A stretch of DNA of 64,000 nt from Pseudomonas abietaniphila (GCF_900100795.1 NZ_FNCO01000007.1:124001-188000); one strand, 5' to 3'; numbered from the stretch's first letter, positions 42,448-51,738 are shown. A program made the numbers and translations. The notes: generated by a model from the sequence alone, not told the origin.

Positions 42448-43380
42448 ATGAATCGCAATGAGCTGCGCAAGGCCGATATCAACCTGATGGTGGTGTTCGA
42501 AACCTTGATGCAGGAGCGCAACGTGACCCGTGCCGCCGAGAAACTGTTCCTCGGCCAACCCACCATCAGCGCCGCTTTGAACCGCCTTCGTGCATTGTTT
42601 AACGACCCGTTGTTCATCCGCGTCGGCCACCGGATGGAGCCCACGGCGCGGGCCAACGAGATCATTCATCATCTGTCCCCCGCACTCGACGCAATGTCCG
42701 TGGCCCTGAGCCTGACCCGCGACTTCGACCCGGCCAGCAGCGACATGACGTTTCGCATCGGCCTGTCCGACGACGTCGAGTACAGCCTGTTGCCGCCTTT
42801 GCTGCGCGCGATCCGCCAGGAAGCGCCGGACATTGTCATCGTCATCAAACAGGTCAATTTCTGGAATGTCTCGGAATTGCTCATGTCCGGCGAGATCACT
42901 GTCGCGGTGTGCCTGACCCGCGAGCTGCCGGCCAATGCCAAGCGAAAACTGCTGCGCACCATGCAACCGATGGTGGCGCGGGCCGATGATTCGCAGGAAC
43001 CGATGACGCTCGACGAATACTGCTCACGGCCACATGTGGTGGTGTCTCACGTGGCCAACATTTCGAGCTTCGCGGATGAATGGCTGGCAGCGATCGGACG
43101 CAAGCGCAAAGCGGTGCTGTCCGTGCCGCAATACAGCACACTGCCGGCCCTGATGGCGGGCACCGACCTGCTGTGTAACCTGCCGGATCACCTGACGCTG
43201 GCGTTGAACAAGACGGGGGTGTTGCGAGGAGAGCCGCTGCCGTTCATCACGCCCAATCTGGAGCTGTCGATGGTCTGGCTGAGCGTGATGGACAGCGACC
43301 CCGCCGAACGCTGGCTGCGCAAACGACTGGAGCAGTTCATGGGGGATCACAGCACGATCACCCCTGCCCCGCTGGGATGA
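42448..43380 (+). CDS. LysR-family regulator (NodD-like branch)
   Basis: This 310-residue regulator has an N-terminal winged helix, with ADINLMVVFETLMQERNVTRA (split here as two blocks of the helix 1-2 region) and QPTISAALNRLRALFNDPLF. The effector domain follows from about residue 95. It belongs to the branch that starts 'DLNLL' and includes NodD and LeuO-like proteins. The targets are unknown; the divergent small gene at 42374 is the obvious first candidate. ATG 42448 follows GGGGACG; an earlier frame start at 42418 is not supported. Confidence 0.8.
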   Translation: MNRNELRKADINLMVVFETLMQERNVTRAAEKLFLGQPTISAALNRLRALFNDPLFIRVGHRMEPTARANEIIHHLSPALDAMSVALSLTRDFDPASSDMTFRIGLSDDVEYSLLPPLLRAIRQEAPDIVIVIKQVNFWNVSELLMSGEITVAVCLTRELPANAKRKLLRTMQPMVARADDSQEPMTLDEYCSRPHVVVSHVANISSFADEWLAAIGRKRKAVLSVPQYSTLPALMAGTDLLCNLPDHLTLALNKTGVLRGEPLPFITPNLELSMVWLSVMDSDPAERWLRKRLEQFMGDHSTITPAPLG

Positions 43381-43419
43381 AGCGCGGGTCTCCAGGCGCG
43401 TGGCTTGAAATTCGATCCT

Positions 43420-43562
43420 GTAGGAGCCCGCTTGCTCTGGGCCGCACTCGGACGATCTGCCGGGTACCGGCAGCCAAACCGGCAGATGCGGTGTTTGAGT
43501 TACACCGCATACATCGGCCTGACGACGACTGCGTCGCCGATCGCGGGCAAGCGCGCTCCTAC
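43420..43562. repeat. REP-like long inverted repeat
   Basis: Outer arms GTAGGAGCCCGCTTGC and GCAAGCGCGCTCCTAC are nearly inverted copies, with further inner inverted sequence (GATCTGCCGG to CCGGCAGAT). It is the same class as the blocks near 38.6-39.1 kb and at 56.3 kb. It sits between the LysR gene and pstB, where phoU would be expected. Confidence 0.75.
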
Positions 43563-43594
43563 GCCTTCGGCAAAACCAAGAGCAGACTACAGCC

Positions 43595-44374
43595 TCAGCC
43601 GAAACGACCGGTGATGTAGTCTTCGGTCTGGGTCTTGGACGGCTTGGTGAAGATGGTGTCGGTGTCGCCGTGTTCGATCAATTCGCCCATGAACATGAAC
43701 GCGGTGTAGTCCGAGCAGCGCGCCGCCTGTTGCATATTGTGGGTCACGATGACCACGGTGAACTGCTCTTTGAGCTCGGTGATCAGCTGCTCGATACGGC
43801 CGGTGGAGATCGGGTCGAGCGCCGAGGTCGGTTCGTCGAGCAGCAACACTTGTGGACGCAGCGCGATGGTCCGTGCGATGCACAGACGCTGTTGCTGACC
43901 ACCGGACAGGCTTTGTGCGCTTTGCTTGAGCTTGTCTTTCACTTCGTCCCACAACGCGGCGCCACGCAAGGCTTCTTCCACACGCTCTTCCATCTCGCGA
44001 CGGGAGAGTTTTTCATGGTGGCGCACGGCGTAGGCGATGTTGTCGTAGATCGACATCGGGAACGGCACCGGCTTCTGGAACACCATGCCGACGTGGCTGC
44101 GCAGGCGGTTCATCGAATAGCCAGGGGCCAGGATGTTTTCGCCGTTCAGGATCACTTCACCCTTGGCTTCCTGCTTCGGGTACATGGAATAAATGCGGTT
44201 GAACACGCGCAACAAGGTCGACTTGCCGCAACCCGACGGGCCGATGATCGCGGTGATGCGCTTCTCGGGAATGGTCATGTCGACCGACTTCAGCGAGCGA
44301 TGACCGTCGTAGAAGAAATCGAGGCCGCGTACCTGAATCTTGGTTTTTTCGTCGGCAAGGGAAAGGTTATTCAT
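43595..44374 (-). CDS. pstB: Phosphate ABC transporter ATPase PstB
   Basis: This 259-residue ABC ATPase has Walker A GPSGCGKST, signature LSGGQQQRL, Walker B VLLLDEPTSALDP and H-loop VTHNM. It energises high-affinity phosphate import with PstA and PstC and, in other bacteria, takes part in Pho signalling through PhoU and PhoR. It shares one base with pstA. The expected downstream phoU is missing; a REP block follows instead. Confidence 0.93.
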   Translation of the reverse strand: MNNLSLADEKTKIQVRGLDFFYDGHRSLKSVDMTIPEKRITAIIGPSGCGKSTLLRVFNRIYSMYPKQEAKGEVILNGENILAPGYSMNRLRSHVGMVFQKPVPFPMSIYDNIAYAVRHHEKLSRREMEERVEEALRGAALWDEVKDKLKQSAQSLSGGQQQRLCIARTIALRPQVLLLDEPTSALDPISTGRIEQLITELKEQFTVVIVTHNMQQAARCSDYTAFMFMGELIEHGDTDTIFTKPSKTQTEDYITGRFG

Positions 44375-45252
44375 CAGGATGCCTTATTGCGCAAAAGGAG
44401 AAGACGGGAACTGAGGCTCAGCACCAGCACGAACAAGGTCAGAATCAAGGCACCGGCCCATGCCAGGGAATGCCAGTCATCGAACGGGCTCATCGCGTAC
44501 TGGAAGATCACCACGGGAACGCTTGCAATCGGTTTGAGAACGTTGCTGCTCCAGAACTGGTTACCGAAGGCGGTGAACAGCAAGGGGGCGGTTTCGCCGG
44601 TGATGCGGGCAAGGGCCAGCAACACACCGGTGACCACGCCGGCCTTGGCGGCACGCAGCACGATCTGCAGGGTCAGTTTCCACTGCGGCACACCGAGTGC
44701 CAGTGCGGCTTCGCGCATGGTCGACGGTTGCAGCTGGAGCATTTCATCGGTGGTGCGAACCACCACCGGAATCACCAGCAAGGCCAGGGCCAGCGCGCCA
44801 GCAATGGCGGAGAAGCCGACCTGGTGGTTGGTCAGGGCGCTGACCGGCAGGATGACGGCGGTGTAAACGAACAGACCCAGCACGATCGATGGCGCCGACA
44901 GCAGAATGTCGTTGATGAAGCGAACCGCGTTGCCGAGCTTGGAATGACGGGCGAACTCCGCCAGCCAGATGCCGGCCATCAGGCCGATCGGCGTACCGAT
45001 CAACAGGCCGATGCCGGACATCAGGAAGCTGCCATAAAAGGCGTTGGCCAGACCGCCTGCCGAACCCGGTGGCGGGGTCATGTCGGTGAACAGGCGCAGG
45101 TTCAGTGCCTGGAAACCGTTGATGATGGTGGTCAGCAGGATCCACACCAGCCACAGCAAACCGAAGACGGTGGCGCCGCAGCTGAGGACCATCGCGATCA
45201 TGTTCTTGAAGGCGCGGGCCCGGTACAGGTTTTCGTTATCGGCCTTACTCAT
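44374..45252 (-). CDS. pstA: Phosphate ABC transporter permease PstA
   Basis: This 292-residue inner-membrane protein has six predicted helices. The EAA loop reads REAALALGVPQWKLTLQIVLRAA. The overlap with pstC by 4 bases shows translational coupling. Its length is that of the standard E. coli-type PstA, not of the enlarged PstA found beside the main pstCAB-phoU operon of many pseudomonads. Confidence 0.93.
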   Translation of the reverse strand: MSKADNENLYRARAFKNMIAMVLSCGATVFGLLWLVWILLTTIINGFQALNLRLFTDMTPPPGSAGGLANAFYGSFLMSGIGLLIGTPIGLMAGIWLAEFARHSKLGNAVRFINDILLSAPSIVLGLFVYTAVILPVSALTNHQVGFSAIAGALALALLVIPVVVRTTDEMLQLQPSTMREAALALGVPQWKLTLQIVLRAAKAGVVTGVLLALARITGETAPLLFTAFGNQFWSSNVLKPIASVPVVIFQYAMSPFDDWHSLAWAGALILTLFVLVLSLSSRLLLLRNKAS

Positions 45253-46244
45253 AGACCCTCCTTGCGCGACAGACGGGACAGCATCAGACGGGCAATCGCC
45301 AGCACGATGAAAGTGACGACAAACAGCAGGAAGCCCAACGCGATCAGCGACGAACGATGCAGGTCGGTGTAAGCCTCGCTGAACTCGTTGGCGATCACCG
45401 AGGCAATCGAGCTGCTCGGCATCATCAGGGACGCGGAGAACTGGTGAGCATTACCGAGTACGAAGGTCACGGCCATGGTTTCACCCAGTGCGCGACCCAG
45501 ACCCAGGAAAATCCCGCCGACCACAGCCGAACGGGTATAGGGCAGAACGATGTCCCAGACCACTTCCCAGGTCGTGCCGCCGAGTGCGTACGCCGACTCT
45601 TTGAGCGCGATAGGTACGCTGCGGAACACTTCAGTCATCACCGAAGTAATGAACGGCGTGATCATGATGGCCAGGACGATACCGGCCGTCAGCATGCCGA
45701 TGCCCAGTGGCGGCCCCTGGAAGATCTGACCGATCAGCGGCAGCGCGCCGAGGTTGTCATTGATCCACGGCGCCATGTATTCGGCCATGAACGGGCCGAA
45801 CACGAACAGGCCCCACATGCCGTAGATAATCGAAGGAATGCCCGCCAGCAGTTCGACCGCGGAGGCAATCGGCATCCGCAACCACGGCGGCGCCACTTCA
45901 GTCAGAAAAATCGCGATGCCGAAACTCACCGGAACGGCGATCAGCAGCGCGAGAAAGGATGTCACCAAGGTGCCGTAGATCGGGACCAACGCACCAAAAT
46001 GGCCGTTGACCGCATCCCATTCAGTGCTGGTAAGAAATTCAAAGCCAAACGTTTTGAACGCCAGGGCACCGCCCCAGAGTGTCGAGCCGGCGATGCTCGC
46101 CAGCAACACCAGCACCAACAGAGCCGCTCCCAGCATCGTGCGCCGGAACCAGGCGTCGTGTCGGTGATCGCGGGCCGCGCGTTTTTCGCTCTCGGATGTC
46201 GCATCCGGAATCACAGCGGACATATATTGGGTGTTTTCAGTCAT
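45249..46244 (-). CDS. pstC: Phosphate ABC transporter permease PstC
   Basis: This 331-residue permease has six helices, with an EAA loop KESAYALGGTTWEVVWDIVLP. The N-terminal 40 residues are polar and cytoplasmic. As with PstA, the size is of the classical short type. A 70-bp gap separates it from pstS, room for a stem that would allow more PstS than permease, though no strong hairpin is evident. Confidence 0.92.
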   Translation of the reverse strand: MTENTQYMSAVIPDATSESEKRAARDHRHDAWFRRTMLGAALLVLVLLASIAGSTLWGGALAFKTFGFEFLTSTEWDAVNGHFGALVPIYGTLVTSFLALLIAVPVSFGIAIFLTEVAPPWLRMPIASAVELLAGIPSIIYGMWGLFVFGPFMAEYMAPWINDNLGALPLIGQIFQGPPLGIGMLTAGIVLAIMITPFITSVMTEVFRSVPIALKESAYALGGTTWEVVWDIVLPYTRSAVVGGIFLGLGRALGETMAVTFVLGNAHQFSASLMMPSSSIASVIANEFSEAYTDLHRSSLIALGFLLFVVTFIVLAIARLMLSRLSRKEGL

Positions 46245-46314
46245 GGTGGGTCCACTCGCAAGGAAACCCTGTCACCGAGCGCTCGATGACAGGGGTAAGC
46301 CGGATTACGTCGAG

Positions 46315-47334
46315 TTACTTGGTGAACTCGGTTTTCCAGTAGTTTTCGATCTTGCTGACCAGCGATTTAGGCAGAGCTACGTATTCCAGCGACTCAGCCT
46401 GGGCCTGACCTTTTTCCAGGGACCATTTGAAGAAGTCGAAAGCGGCCGCGCTTTTCTCGGCGTTTTTCGGCTGCTTGTACATGATGATCCAAGTGGTGGC
46501 AGTGATTGGCCATGCAGCATCGCCAGGGGCGTTGGTCATGATCAGGTTGAAGTCTTTGGCGCTCGCCCAGTCGGCAGTGTCGGCAGCCGCGGCGAAGGCT
46601 TTGGCGTCAGGCTTGATGAATTTGCCAGCAGCGTTTTCCAGCTGGGTGTAAGCGATCTTGTTCTGGGTTGCGTAGGAGTACTCGACGTAACCGATCGAAC
46701 CCTTGATCTGTTTTACGTAGGCAGACACACCTTCGTTACCCTTGCCACCCACACCGACTGGCCACTGAACGGCAGAACCAGTGCCAGGACCGGATTTCCA
46801 CGCCTCGCTGACTTTGCTCAGGTAGCTGGTGAAGTTAAAGGACGTGCCCGAGCCGTCAGAGCGGTGAACGACGGTGATAGCGGTTTCAGGCAGTTTTACG
46901 CCAGAGTTCAGCGCGACGATCGCTGGATCGTTCCACTTGGTGATTTTGGCCTGGAAGATGTCAGCCAGAACCTGGCCGCTCAGCTTCAGGCCGTTAGCCT
47001 CGATGCCTTCCAGATTGACCACTGGAACAATACCGCCGATCACGCTTGGGAACTGACCCAAGCCTGCGGCTTTCAAGTCTTCTGCGGACAGGGGAGCGTC
47101 GGATGCGCCGAAGTCAACAGTCGCCGCCTTGATCTGAGCGATACCGCCGCCCGAACCGATCGACTGATAGTTGACGCGATTATCGGAGCTTTTGCTGTAG
47201 TCCTGCGCCCATTTGGAGATGACTGGGAACACGAAGCTCGAACCAGCACCAGTGACGTCCGTAGCGTGTGCCATTCCAGTCAGGCACATCGAAGCCAGCA
47301 GGAGCGACAGGCGTGTTTTTGTCAGCAGATTCAC
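46315..47334 (-). CDS. pstS: Phosphate-binding protein PstS
   Basis: This 339-residue periplasmic protein has a signal peptide cleaved near AHA (residue 24) and a mature start DVTGAGSSFVFPV. Phosphate ligands are in the GAGSSF loop, GSGGGI and RSDGSGTSF, as in E. coli PstS. It is the first gene of the leftward pstSCAB operon and lies about 75 bp after a three-part Pho box, so induction under phosphate limitation by PhoB is expected. Confidence 0.94.
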   Translation of the reverse strand: MNLLTKTRLSLLLASMCLTGMAHATDVTGAGSSFVFPVISKWAQDYSKSSDNRVNYQSIGSGGGIAQIKAATVDFGASDAPLSAEDLKAAGLGQFPSVIGGIVPVVNLEGIEANGLKLSGQVLADIFQAKITKWNDPAIVALNSGVKLPETAITVVHRSDGSGTSFNFTSYLSKVSEAWKSGPGTGSAVQWPVGVGGKGNEGVSAYVKQIKGSIGYVEYSYATQNKIAYTQLENAAGKFIKPDAKAFAAAADTADWASAKDFNLIMTNAPGDAAWPITATTWIIMYKQPKNAEKSAAAFDFFKWSLEKGQAQAESLEYVALPKSLVSKIENYWKTEFTK

Positions 47335-47408
47335 GGCAATACCTCAGCAGAAGAATTTGTGTGTGTGCGGTCACATTGAAGACCCGATGCAGATTTAAAA
47401 CCCGAAAC

Positions 47409-47437
47409 ATTTCTGTTTGATGACAGTCTTTAGACAT
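47409..47437 (-). promoter_or_regulatory. Pho box upstream of pstS
   Basis: Read leftward, three half-sites at exact 11-bp steps are ATGTCTA (47431-47437), CTGTCAT (47420-47426) and CAGAAAT (47409-47415). The middle one is a perfect consensus half-site and the outer ones are weaker. The 11-bp periodicity is what PhoB needs. Confidence 0.7.
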
Positions 47438-47484
47438 AGGTCGAAATCTGCCCCGTGCTGTAGGTGATTTCTTACAGGCTGTAA

Positions 47485-47522
47485 AAACGAAACCCCCGGT
47501 TTCATTGAAGAAATCGGGGGTT
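47485..47522 (-). terminator. Leftward intrinsic terminator upstream of pstS
   Basis: The stem AACCCCCG-TTTC / GAAA-CGGGGGTT (47491-47522) is followed on the minus strand by TCGTTTTT. It works leftward, yet no minus-strand coding gene lies to its right before 48 kb. It may end a small RNA or insulate pstS. Confidence 0.75.
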
Positions 47523-47882
47523 GTCTACTGCTGAAGAATTTAATATCAATGCGCCACACAGCGCCGTAAAAACCGCTCTTCCCAGCCTTTTTCGGCGCGA
47601 ATTGTGACAATTACAAGGCAAAAAAACGCTTGAGCGTGCGTCTCGACTGGAGACGTTTATTTCGCGATGGCCGCCTTCGCCCGATTTGTTTCGAAGTTTT
47701 GCGACTCCTGCTTTTCATCCGCCACACAGGTGGTTTGCGGCTCATGGCGATAGCGGGCTTGGTCGCTTGTCACGTGACGCCGGCCTCGCCGGAAAAACGC
47801 TGACCGTCTGTCGGCAAGACTGCACCTCTGCTGATGGCCACCAGACCAATGTGTATCCACGACCACAATAGGGATTCACATC
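47523..47882. other. Gene-free 360-bp interval upstream of a small secreted-protein gene
   Basis: I see no coding frame with a plausible start here. It contains a perfect 13-base palindrome, AATTGTGACAATT (47600-47612), and a small CGTCTC/GAGACG hairpin (47639-47655) followed by TTTATTT. Together with the leftward terminator at 47485 these could belong to a non-coding RNA on the minus strand. Confidence 0.35.
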
Positions 47883-48200
47883 ATGATCAAGACAAAACTG
47901 ACTGCCCTGACCCTGGCAAGCCTGCTCGCCGTCGCGACGGGCTCCGCATTTGCTGGCTCCACCGGCCCGACTGATCCAGTCGACTCGAACACCACTGGCC
48001 CACGTACCAGCAGCCAAGGTCCTAACACCGATGGCACGCCAAAAACCGGCAATAGCTCCACACCCGGCACTAAAGGCATGGGCAGTTCCAACGGCAATGG
48101 CACGGCTGGCCAGGGGGGCGGCATGAGCAACGGTAACGGCATGGGCGGCAGCGGTGGCGGCACCAGCGGCGGCGGCGAAGGATCCAGCGGCAGTAAATAA
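47883..48200 (+). CDS. Small secreted Gly/Ser/Asn-rich protein, paralogue of the gene at 329
   Basis: This 105-residue protein has a signal peptide cleaved near AFA (residue 24), then AGSTGPTDPVD, a Thr/Pro/Ser/Asn linker and a Gly-rich tail with GNGMGGSGGG. The AGST start after the signal peptide and the general plan match the protein at 329-676, so both probably belong to one family of small exported, unstructured proteins. Function is unknown. Confidence 0.7.
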   Translation: MIKTKLTALTLASLLAVATGSAFAGSTGPTDPVDSNTTGPRTSSQGPNTDGTPKTGNSSTPGTKGMGSSNGNGTAGQGGGMSNGNGMGGSGGGTSGGGEGSSGSK

Positions 48201-48436
48201 GCCCGAGTTGCCTATCTATCGAGCTTGATCACGACAGCGTACGTACGTTCCGCACAAGGGGACGAATCCGCTGAAACCGTGACCAAGCTTGATCATTCTC
48301 TTCCCACATCCCGTGTCAATTCCCTCCTCCCCGATTGGTCTTCTCGTCAATAGCCTTATTGGATACTGGCAATTGCTACGGTCCCCACTACTATGGCAAC
48401 GGTTGAGAAACGATCTCGGTGCGATGGAGAACCCGC

Positions 48437-48760
48437 ATGACCCCGGAAAACCAGGAAGCCAGCAATACCGTTCGAATCCACGCAGCCCACGGCCGCTCGC
48501 AAGAACTGGGCGAATATTTGCAAACGGTCGTCAGTAACCTCCAGCGCCTGCCCGGTTGCCAACACAGCGCCCTGAGCCAGGATGAGAACGACAGCAACGT
48601 GTGGGTGATCAGCGTTCAGTGGGAATCCTGCCAGGCCATGGCAGAACACTTTGCCAAACCCAGTAATGAGAACCTCAACGGCCTGCTGATCAATCAATTC
48701 GTGCGCCAGGTGGCGTTCGAGAGCGACATCGAACGCTGCAGTCTGCCCGTTACGCGCTGA
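48437..48760 (+). CDS. Antibiotic biosynthesis monooxygenase (ABM) domain protein
   Basis: This 107-residue dimeric alpha-beta-barrel (ferredoxin-like) domain protein has core features HAAHGRSQELGEYLQTVVS and LPGCQHSALSQDENDSNVWV, which fit the ABM family. Members include quinol monooxygenases and haem-degrading enzymes, but many have unknown roles. GGAG precedes ATG 48437 by 7 bases. It stands alone between the secreted-protein gene and the porin gene. Confidence 0.75.
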   Translation: MTPENQEASNTVRIHAAHGRSQELGEYLQTVVSNLQRLPGCQHSALSQDENDSNVWVISVQWESCQAMAEHFAKPSNENLNGLLINQFVRQVAFESDIERCSLPVTR

Positions 48761-48998
48761 CCAATGTCGGTGTCTGTGTCGATGTCGCGCGACGGATGAA
48801 CATCCACTTGAGAAAAGCCGCTTAATTGCCTGTTAACTAAACCAATCGTCAGAAAAGCCGCCGTTGGCGGCCTGATTGCGCGCGTTAAGTGGCGAACTGA
48901 AAATCACCGATTATCCTTTGCGTCTTGCGGGCCCGTTGGCGTTATGACTGCTTGAAGTAACAGCCGACTGCCTCAAAGACCCCAGAGGTAATGCCATT

Positions 48999-50330
48999 AT
49001 GAGAGTGATAAGTCTAAGTCTGATCGCACTGGCGGTTTCAGCAGGATATGTCCAATCCGTAGAAGCAGAACCCTTCGTCAGTGACCAGGCCGACGCCAAA
49101 GACTTTGTCGAAGACGCAAAACTGAATGTGCTGTTGCGCAACTACTACTTCAATCGCGATGGAAAAAGTGGCGCTCAGGATCGACGTGACTGGTCCCAGG
49201 CGGCCATGGCCAACTTCAGTTCCGGGTTCACACCGGGCACCGTCGGTTTCGGCGTCGATGCTTACGGCTGGTACGGCCTGAAACTGGATGGAGGCGCCGG
49301 GCATTCGGGCACCGGCAACATCCCGGTGGACAGCAGCGGCAGTCCGGAAGACGAGTTTTCAACCGCCGGCGGCGCCCTTAAAGCGCGTATATCCAGGACC
49401 GAACTCAAATGGGGGACCTTGCAACCCACCGCACCGGTATTCGCAGCGGGCGGTACACGGCTTTTCCCTCAAACGGCGACAGGCTTCAGTTTACAAAGCA
49501 GTGAAATCACTGGCCTGGATCTGGAGGGAGGACACTTCACCGCAGGTAACGGTCCGCAGCATACAAGCGCCAGTAGAGAGCTTTTTGCCAGTTATGCCAA
49601 CGTCACCACTAACAGCGTCGACTTTGTCGGTGGCAAGTACGCCATCAATGACGCGTTCAGCGTGCAAGTGTATGGATCGGAGTTTGAAGACATCTGGCGT
49701 CAGTATTACGGTAACGCCAACTATGTACTGGCCATGCCAAGCGATCAGTCGCTGACCTTCGATTTCAATATTTACCGCACGCTCGATGAAGGTCAGGCCA
49801 AGGCCGGCAGCATCGATAACACCACTTGGTCATTGGCCGCCGCCTATAACTTCATGGCCGGTCACACCTTTACCCTCGCCTACCAGAAAGTGCACGGGGA
49901 CGAGCCGTTCGACTATGTAGCGTTCGGCGATAACGGTCCCGGCACGACCGGCGATTCAATCTTTCTGGCCAACTCCATTCAGTACTCCGACTTCAATGGC
50001 CCGGGCGAGAAATCCTGGCAGGCGCGATACGACCTGGCCATGAGCGCGTACGGTATTCCGGGGCTGAGTTTCATGGCCCGCTATGCCAACGGCCGCGACA
50101 TCGACGGGACCAAAATGGCCGTGGACAGCCCCTACCGAGCCTATGGCTATGGCGAGGACGGCAAGCACCACGAAACCAACCTGGAAGCCAAGTACGTGAT
50201 ACAGGACGGGCCGGCCAAAGACCTGTCGTTCCGCATCCGTCAGGCGTGGCATCGCGGCAATGCGGATCAGGCCGAAGGCGATCAGAACGAGTTTCGCCTG
50301 ATCGTGGATTACCCCATTTCAGTCCTGTGA
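48999..50330 (+). CDS. OprD-family outer-membrane porin
   Basis: This 443-residue protein has a signal peptide cleaved near VEA (residue about 23) and an 18-strand barrel pattern of alternating residues. OprD features are DAKDFVEDAKLNVLLRNYYF near the N terminus, the RDWSQAAMANFSSGFTPG block, and a C-terminal strand ending EFRLIVDYPISVL. Family members admit basic amino acids, peptides or aromatic acids; the ligand here is not deducible and no importer operon is adjacent. The last residue is Leu rather than the usual Phe. Confidence 0.9.
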   Translation: MRVISLSLIALAVSAGYVQSVEAEPFVSDQADAKDFVEDAKLNVLLRNYYFNRDGKSGAQDRRDWSQAAMANFSSGFTPGTVGFGVDAYGWYGLKLDGGAGHSGTGNIPVDSSGSPEDEFSTAGGALKARISRTELKWGTLQPTAPVFAAGGTRLFPQTATGFSLQSSEITGLDLEGGHFTAGNGPQHTSASRELFASYANVTTNSVDFVGGKYAINDAFSVQVYGSEFEDIWRQYYGNANYVLAMPSDQSLTFDFNIYRTLDEGQAKAGSIDNTTWSLAAAYNFMAGHTFTLAYQKVHGDEPFDYVAFGDNGPGTTGDSIFLANSIQYSDFNGPGEKSWQARYDLAMSAYGIPGLSFMARYANGRDIDGTKMAVDSPYRAYGYGEDGKHHETNLEAKYVIQDGPAKDLSFRIRQAWHRGNADQAEGDQNEFRLIVDYPISVL

Positions 50331-50439
50331 AAGCCCGGATTTGAAATTGGCCTCATGATCTTTCCCCGGATTGGCGGTGTGACGGATGGGCACGCAGGCA
50401 TAGCGTGTCATCTGTCACTTCGTTCACTGAGGACCGATC

Positions 50440-50859
50440 ATGAACCCGATAAAATTGCTTGCCGCCAGCCTCTCTTGCCTGGCCCTTTCGCTGCCCATGT
50501 CCTTCAACGCGCAAGCCCACGACGCCGAACACGAGAAAGTCACCGTGCTGGAGACTCACCCGATGCTCAACGCACCGGGTAAAAAAGCCATGGTGCTGAC
50601 CGTTGACTACAAACCGGGGCAAGTGTCCATTCCCCACAGCCACAGCGGCAGCGCGATTGCCTATGTGCTGGAGGGCGAGGTGATTTCGCGGGTCAACGAC
50701 GGCAAGGCGATCACTTACAAGGCCGGTCAGACCTGGTACGAGCCTGCCGGTTCGAAGCACTACGAATCCAGAAACGCAAGCACCACCCAGCCGGCGAAAC
50801 TGCTGGTGTTCATCCTGCTGGACGACAACGGTGAAATCCTGACCCCTCTGCCCAAATAA
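50440..50859 (+). CDS. Periplasmic cupin-domain protein
   Basis: This 139-residue protein has a signal peptide (cleavage near AQA, residue about 26) and a single cupin barrel. Motif 1 reads IPHSHSGSAIAYVLEGE, with two His and one Glu metal ligands, and motif 2 EPAGSKHYE, with a His. It likely binds a divalent metal in the periplasm. It could be an enzyme of the quercetinase/oxalate type or a sensor. It follows the OprD gene by 109 bp on the same strand and may be co-regulated. Confidence 0.8.
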   Translation: MNPIKLLAASLSCLALSLPMSFNAQAHDAEHEKVTVLETHPMLNAPGKKAMVLTVDYKPGQVSIPHSHSGSAIAYVLEGEVISRVNDGKAITYKAGQTWYEPAGSKHYESRNASTTQPAKLLVFILLDDNGEILTPLPK

Positions 50860-51008
50860 CGGGCCCTGATCCATCGTGTGCCGCTCTGGCGCGCGGCACC
50901 GCTGGTCAGCGCGAGTGTTTCAAAACCTAAACATTCTTCCATCGGTGTCGATAAGCCATCAGTAGAGCCCGAAAAGTGGGCCGGACTTGATGAGTGAAAG
51001 GCACAGGT

Positions 51009-51272
51009 ATGTACGACATTTTTCTGCTGGTAGAACATGGCCGCGATCAGGGCGAAGTGTCAGTGATTGGCTGGTTCGATGACGAACGCGCAGCGAAAGA
51101 CACCGCAGAAGCGATGGAATGGAAGGCGTATCGCGAAGAGTCCAAGCGCCAGCATCAATGGTCCAGCCAGCCGCTGCTGCCGCCGAATGAAACCTCACAC
51201 CGGCGATTTTGGGTCAAAGGCATCTCGAAATTTACCCACACCCCTGCGCCACGGTCCTGGGCGGTGCATTAA
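51009..51272 (+). CDS. Small protein (87 aa), unknown
   Basis: This 87-residue soluble protein has a ferredoxin-like look (YDIFLLVEHGRDQGEVSVIG, then FDDERAAKDTAEAMEWKAY) and a Trp-containing tail. It is probably cytoplasmic. ATG 51009 is preferred over GTG 50994 because CACAGG lies just upstream. I do not recognise the family. Confidence 0.55.
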   Translation: MYDIFLLVEHGRDQGEVSVIGWFDDERAAKDTAEAMEWKAYREESKRQHQWSSQPLLPPNETSHRRFWVKGISKFTHTPAPRSWAVH

Positions 51273-51402
51273 AGCGTTGCGGACCGGTAACTTTTCCTAC
51301 GATCCGTATTGTTTTAATGACCGCAAGGCAAGATGATAGCCATCCTTTTTAGATGACTGTGATTCCCCTTCCCGTCGCGAGACGGTCATTAGGAGCAACA
51401 TG

Positions 51403-51672
51403 ATGGACCCGGCCGCAAAGGATATCCGCGCCGAGGACGGAACCGATCCCGCCTCTGATTTTGTTCAATCGATACTGTCCGCGCTTCCCGACCGCGGGCA
51501 CGACGCATCGACCCGATCGGCCCAGCGACGCTGGTATGAATCGTTGTCCGAGCAAGACCAGATGCTCGTCAGGGACAGGCTGCGTGAGGAGATCGCTCGC
51601 ATTCGCGGCGAATTCGGTAAAAAACGCGATTCCTCCTCGATCTCAGCGCTCAGGCTTCGGGACCACGGGTAA
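51403..51672 (+). CDS. Small acidic/basic helical protein (89 aa), unknown
   Basis: This protein of about 89 residues has helical segments (RRWYESLSEQDQMLVRDRLREE is the strongest, spanning about residues 42-63) and no membrane segment. Two adjacent ATGs, 51400 and 51403, follow AGGAG; the second has better spacing. No family is recognised. It is convergent with the xylulokinase-like gene 66 bp on. Confidence 0.55.
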   Translation: MDPAAKDIRAEDGTDPASDFVQSILSALPDRGHDASTRSAQRRWYESLSEQDQMLVRDRLREEIARIRGEFGKKRDSSSISALRLRDHG

Positions 51673-51738
51673 CGGCGTTGTCGACTGCGGTGCAGTGGCC
51701 CAAGAGACTGTTTTAGCGTCGGTCCTTTGAGTCACCCG

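Noticed and set aside
50878..50899. Hairpin after the cupin gene as terminator
   Set aside because: The GTGCCGC/GCGGCAC stem is good but no U tract follows on either strand.
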